Shown here piece by piece: positions 61,390 through 64,000 of a DNA stretch of 64,000 nt; position 1 is the stretch's first letter, and each line of letters begins with the position of its first letter. This stretch comes from Porticoccus sp963974675 (GTDB lineage: Bacteria; Pseudomonadota; Gammaproteobacteria; Pseudomonadales; Porticoccaceae). The stretch is from positions 1 to 64,000 of the forward strand of contig CAXBDQ010000009.1 of the NCBI GenBank assembly GCA_963974675.1, given 5' to 3'. The translations under genes and the position numbers were made by a program. The notes below the pieces were generated by a model that was not told where the DNA came from, made no database searches, and saw only the letters and a list, made by a program, of their open reading frames with translations.

Positions 61390-64000
61390 AGCCAAACACC
61401 TACCAGTGATTCGTCGTATTGCAGCGAAAGAAATTACCCTGTTTTTTGCATCACCCATTGCCTACTTATTCTTGGCAACATTCGCGGCTATTTCTTTATT
61501 TGTGTTCTTCTGGGGAGAATCCTACTTCTCAAGAAATATCGCAGATATTCGCCCACTATTTGAGTGGATGCCGGTATTACTGGTATTTCTCACCAGCACA
61601 CTGACGATGCGTCTGTGGAGTGAAGAACGTAGAACCGGGACTCTGGAACATATTCTTACCCAGCCACTACCTTTATGGCACTTTGTCGCCGGTAAATTTT
61701 TAGGCTGCCTAGTGTTACTCGCTATTGCCCTGATTATTACCATACCGCTTCCTATCACCGTTTCACAAATGGGAGAACTGGACTGGGGTCCTATTTGGAC
61801 GGGATATCTGGCCGCTTTTTTATTAGGTGCCGCCTACCTATCTATCGGTTTGTATGTCTCAGCCAAAAGTGACAACCAAATCGTCAGCCTTATTTGTGCT
61901 GTCGCCTTATCTGGTCTGTTCTATTTAATCGGAACTACCACGATCACTGATTTTTTTGGCAACCAGGCCGGGGAGTGGTTTAGATTATTTGGCACGGGTT
62001 CACGGTTTGACTCAATAACCCGTGGTGTCATTGATATCAGGGATCTCTATTACTACTTCAGTATCATTTTTGTGTTCCTCTCCCTCAACATATTCACCTT
62101 GGAGAGAGAACGCTGGGCTGAACATACCTCTACACCTCGCCACAGGACTTGGCGTATCGTCACTGCATTGGCCATTATCAATGTCATTGGTGTCAACTTG
62201 TGGCTCGGACAGGTAACGTCACTTCGTATAGATACCACTGAAGGTAGCCAGTACTCTATCTCTGCTTCTACCAAAGACTATTTAAGCCAGTTACAGGAGC
62301 CACTGCTGATTCGGGGCTATTTCAGCGGTAAAACCCACCCCATGTTGGCACCTCTGGTTCCCCAGATAAAAGATTTGATACACGAATATGAAATTGCCAG
62401 TCGAGGAAAAGTACGGATTGAGTTTGTCGATCCTATTACCAATCTCGAATTGGAGGAAGAAGCCAATCAAAAATACGGTGTTAGGCCTATTCCCCTCCAA
62501 GTAGCTGACCGCTATCAATCTGCCATTGTAAATTCTTACTTCCACATTCTGATCAATTATGGCGATGAGTTTGAAGTGTTGGATTTCCAAGACTTAATTG
62601 AAACCAAGGCACAGGGCGACAAAGATTTTCAAATCAAACTGCGTAACCCTGAATACGACCTGACCCGGAGTATCAAAAAGGTGTTAAACAGCTACCGCAG
62701 TGGTGGGAATCTGTTTGAGACCATTAAAGGTGAACTCACTTTTAATGCCTATATTTCTACTGACGCCCTACTTCCCGATGATTTGATCGCTCATAAAAAA
62801 GATATCATCGAAGTGGCCAATGCCTTAGCTGAAGATTCCAACGGTCGCTTTAAAGTCAATGTTATTGACCCCTATGCGGGCAACAGCGCTGTGGCCAAAA
62901 AGCTAACCCATGAATATGGACTCAAGCCACTCTCAACCGACAGAAGGTTTGGTGGTGATTTCTTCTATTTCCATCTGATTCTGGAAAAAGATGATATGGC
63001 CATTCAGATACCACTGGAAGATAAGAGCAAGCTCAGTTTTGAGCGCAACCTCAAGGCTGCAGTGAAGCGCTTTGGTAAAGGGTTTATTAAAACCATTGGC
63101 TTAGTTAAACCACAAGATGACCCTAAACTGGAACAAATCGGCATCGCTGTACCACAATTTAATCAGTTGGCAGCATTTCTTGGTACAGACCTCAACATCC
63201 GAGATGAAGATGTCAGTGATGGTAATGTTTCTGGTGATATAGATATTCTGTTAGTCGCAGCACCGAACGCTATGGGCCCGAAAGAAATCTTTGCCATCGA
63301 TCAATTTCTGATGAAAGGCGGTTCCGTTATTGCCATGTCCTCCCCTTACACCATGACATTAGGACAAGGTGGACTAGGATTGGCCAAGCTCGAGGGTGAA
63401 TTCAAAGACTGGTTAAGACATAACGGTCTCGACATGGAAGACAAGCTTGTGCTTGATATGCAAAACAAAGCATTTCCTTTGCCTGTTATGCGTAATGCGG
63501 GTGGTCATCAAGTACAGGAAGTCAGAATGATCGAATACCCCTACTTCGCTGATGTAAGAAGTAAAGGTTTCAATCAGGAAAACCCTATCACCGCCAACTT
63601 GGCACAAATGACCATGACCTGGAGTTCACCCATCAGTGTTGATCCCGAAAAAAACAGCAACAGGACTGTAACTGAGTTACTACACAGTTCTGATAATTCG
63701 TGGCTTTCGGATAACACTGAAATCATGCCGGAAATTGATGATCAAGGCATGACCTCATTCCGCCGCGAAGGTGAGCTTAGTTCACACTTATTGGGCGTTA
63801 TCAGTGAAGGAGAATTCACCTCTTATTTTACTGGAAAAGCATCGCCTTTAAACACAGAGGAAGCCGGTGACAGCACATCCAATGTGATAGAAAAATCACC
63901 GACTTCAGCTCAAATTATTTTGTTTAGCTCCAATGATTTCCTGAGAGATCAGACATTAACCATTGCGAACTCAGCTGTTGGTAGTGAATACCGTGGAAGT
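61379..64000 (+). CDS. Fused ABC permease and GldG-like auxiliary protein (5' part)
   Basis: An open frame from ATG 61379 to the window end with no stop, 874 codons. It is therefore incomplete at the 3' end. Residues about 1-250 form an ABC-2 type permease with about six membrane helices (opening RRIAAKEITLFFASPIAYLFLATFAAISLFVF, with LWSEERRTGTLEHILTQPL as the coupling region). A further helix near 255-275 leads to a large periplasmic GldG-like domain (SLRIDTTEGSQYSISASTKDYL, then LIRGYFSGKTHP onward). It overlaps the ATPase gene by 11 bases. A DUF4340 protein gene often follows in related operons. Confidence 0.9.
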   Translation, partial: MQPKAKHLPVIRRIAAKEITLFFASPIAYLFLATFAAISLFVFFWGESYFSRNIADIRPLFEWMPVLLVFLTSTLTMRLWSEERRTGTLEHILTQPLPLWHFVAGKFLGCLVLLAIALIITIPLPITVSQMGELDWGPIWTGYLAAFLLGAAYLSIGLYVSAKSDNQIVSLICAVALSGLFYLIGTTTITDFFGNQAGEWFRLFGTGSRFDSITRGVIDIRDLYYYFSIIFVFLSLNIFTLERERWAEHTSTPRHRTWRIVTALAIINVIGVNLWLGQVTSLRIDTTEGSQYSISASTKDYLSQLQEPLLIRGYFSGKTHPMLAPLVPQIKDLIHEYEIASRGKVRIEFVDPITNLELEEEANQKYGVRPIPLQVADRYQSAIVNSYFHILINYGDEFEVLDFQDLIETKAQGDKDFQIKLRNPEYDLTRSIKKVLNSYRSGGNLFETIKGELTFNAYISTDALLPDDLIAHKKDIIEVANALAEDSNGRFKVNVIDPYAGNSAVAKKLTHEYGLKPLSTDRRFGGDFFYFHLILEKDDMAIQIPLEDKSKLSFERNLKAAVKRFGKGFIKTIGLVKPQDDPKLEQIGIAVPQFNQLAAFLGTDLNIRDEDVSDGNVSGDIDILLVAAPNAMGPKEIFAIDQFLMKGGSVIAMSSPYTMTLGQGGLGLAKLEGEFKDWLRHNGLDMEDKLVLDMQNKAFPLPVMRNAGGHQVQEVRMIEYPYFADVRSKGFNQENPITANLAQMTMTWSSPISVDPEKNSNRTVTELLHSSDNSWLSDNTEIMPEIDDQGMTSFRREGELSSHLLGVISEGEFTSYFTGKASPLNTEEAGDSTSNVIEKSPTSAQIILFSSNDFLRDQTLTIANSAVGSEYRGS

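Overview
The window reads as a stretch of chromosome from a moderate-GC, probably marine gammaproteobacterium. The block metZ-purF-cvpA-SPOR-folC-accD-trpA-trpB-trpF-truA-fimV-asd-leuB-leuD-leuC is arranged almost as in Pseudomonas, with trpBA inserted between accD and trpF. Other gammaproteobacterial genes here include efpL, rlmJ, trmH, dbpA, tgpA, an acyl-CoA dehydrogenase and an NtrC/sigma-54/NasT-type nitrate circuit. No rRNA, tRNA, phage, insertion sequence or CRISPR array was seen. The only RNA gene found is the 4.5S SRP RNA (ffs), on the minus strand at about 11744-11860.

Layout. 1-1.7 kb: 3' part of an M3 oligopeptidase gene with an in-frame stop at the window edge, then a small secreted EF-hand protein. 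1.9-9.1 kb: nitrate/nitrite uptake locus with an outer-membrane porin, NasT-like ANTAR antiterminator, NasS-like sensor, and an NrtA-NrtB-NrtC type ABC transporter. 9.3-11.3 kb: PAS-GGDEF-EAL protein. 11.7 kb: ffs. 12.1-17.3 kb: oligopeptide ABC transporter OppA-B-C plus a fused OppDF ATPase. 17.4-29 kb: mixed housekeeping and hypothetical genes (dbpA, yccF, a lipoprotein, a CWC protein, TauE, a QueC-like PP-loop protein, GDPD, a histidine phosphatase, msrA, a GST, a dipeptidase). 28.2-29.85 kb: two integron-type cassettes. 29.9-33.9 kb: moxR-DUF58-tgpA operon. 33.98-51.3 kb: the conserved biosynthetic block, all on the minus strand. 51.4-54.1 kb: a LysR gene, then a second integron-cassette-like segment with an 82-aa membrane protein and a Ca/Na antiporter. 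54.1-64 kb: efpL, a SpoIIAA-like protein, rlmJ, acyl-CoA dehydrogenase, trmH, an Ap4A-phosphorylase-like protein, and a Gld-type ABC transporter running off the end.

The most interesting system is the nitrate locus. The porin gene and the nrt operon each have the same promoter/leader architecture: an NtrC-like 17-bp site, a sigma-54 -24/-12 element with exact GG-N10-G spacing, then a short leader. In each leader a hairpin with an ANTAR-type hexaloop (AACGAA or AAUGAA, with A1 and G4) shares its 3' arm with the 5' arm of a strong intrinsic terminator. The genes for the presumed antiterminator (NasT) and its ligand sensor (NasS) lie between the two targets. I infer that general nitrogen limitation (NtrC/sigma-54) and nitrate/nitrite (NasS-NasT) jointly gate both outer-membrane and inner-membrane uptake, making the porin a likely dedicated nitrate/nitrite channel.

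The second notable theme is integron-like attC sites with no integrase in the window: one clear site at 28965-29051, a degenerate one near 29773-29847, and one consensus site at 52880-52967. They sit beside small hypothetical genes and metal/ion transporters (VIT1/CCC1 and CaCA families).
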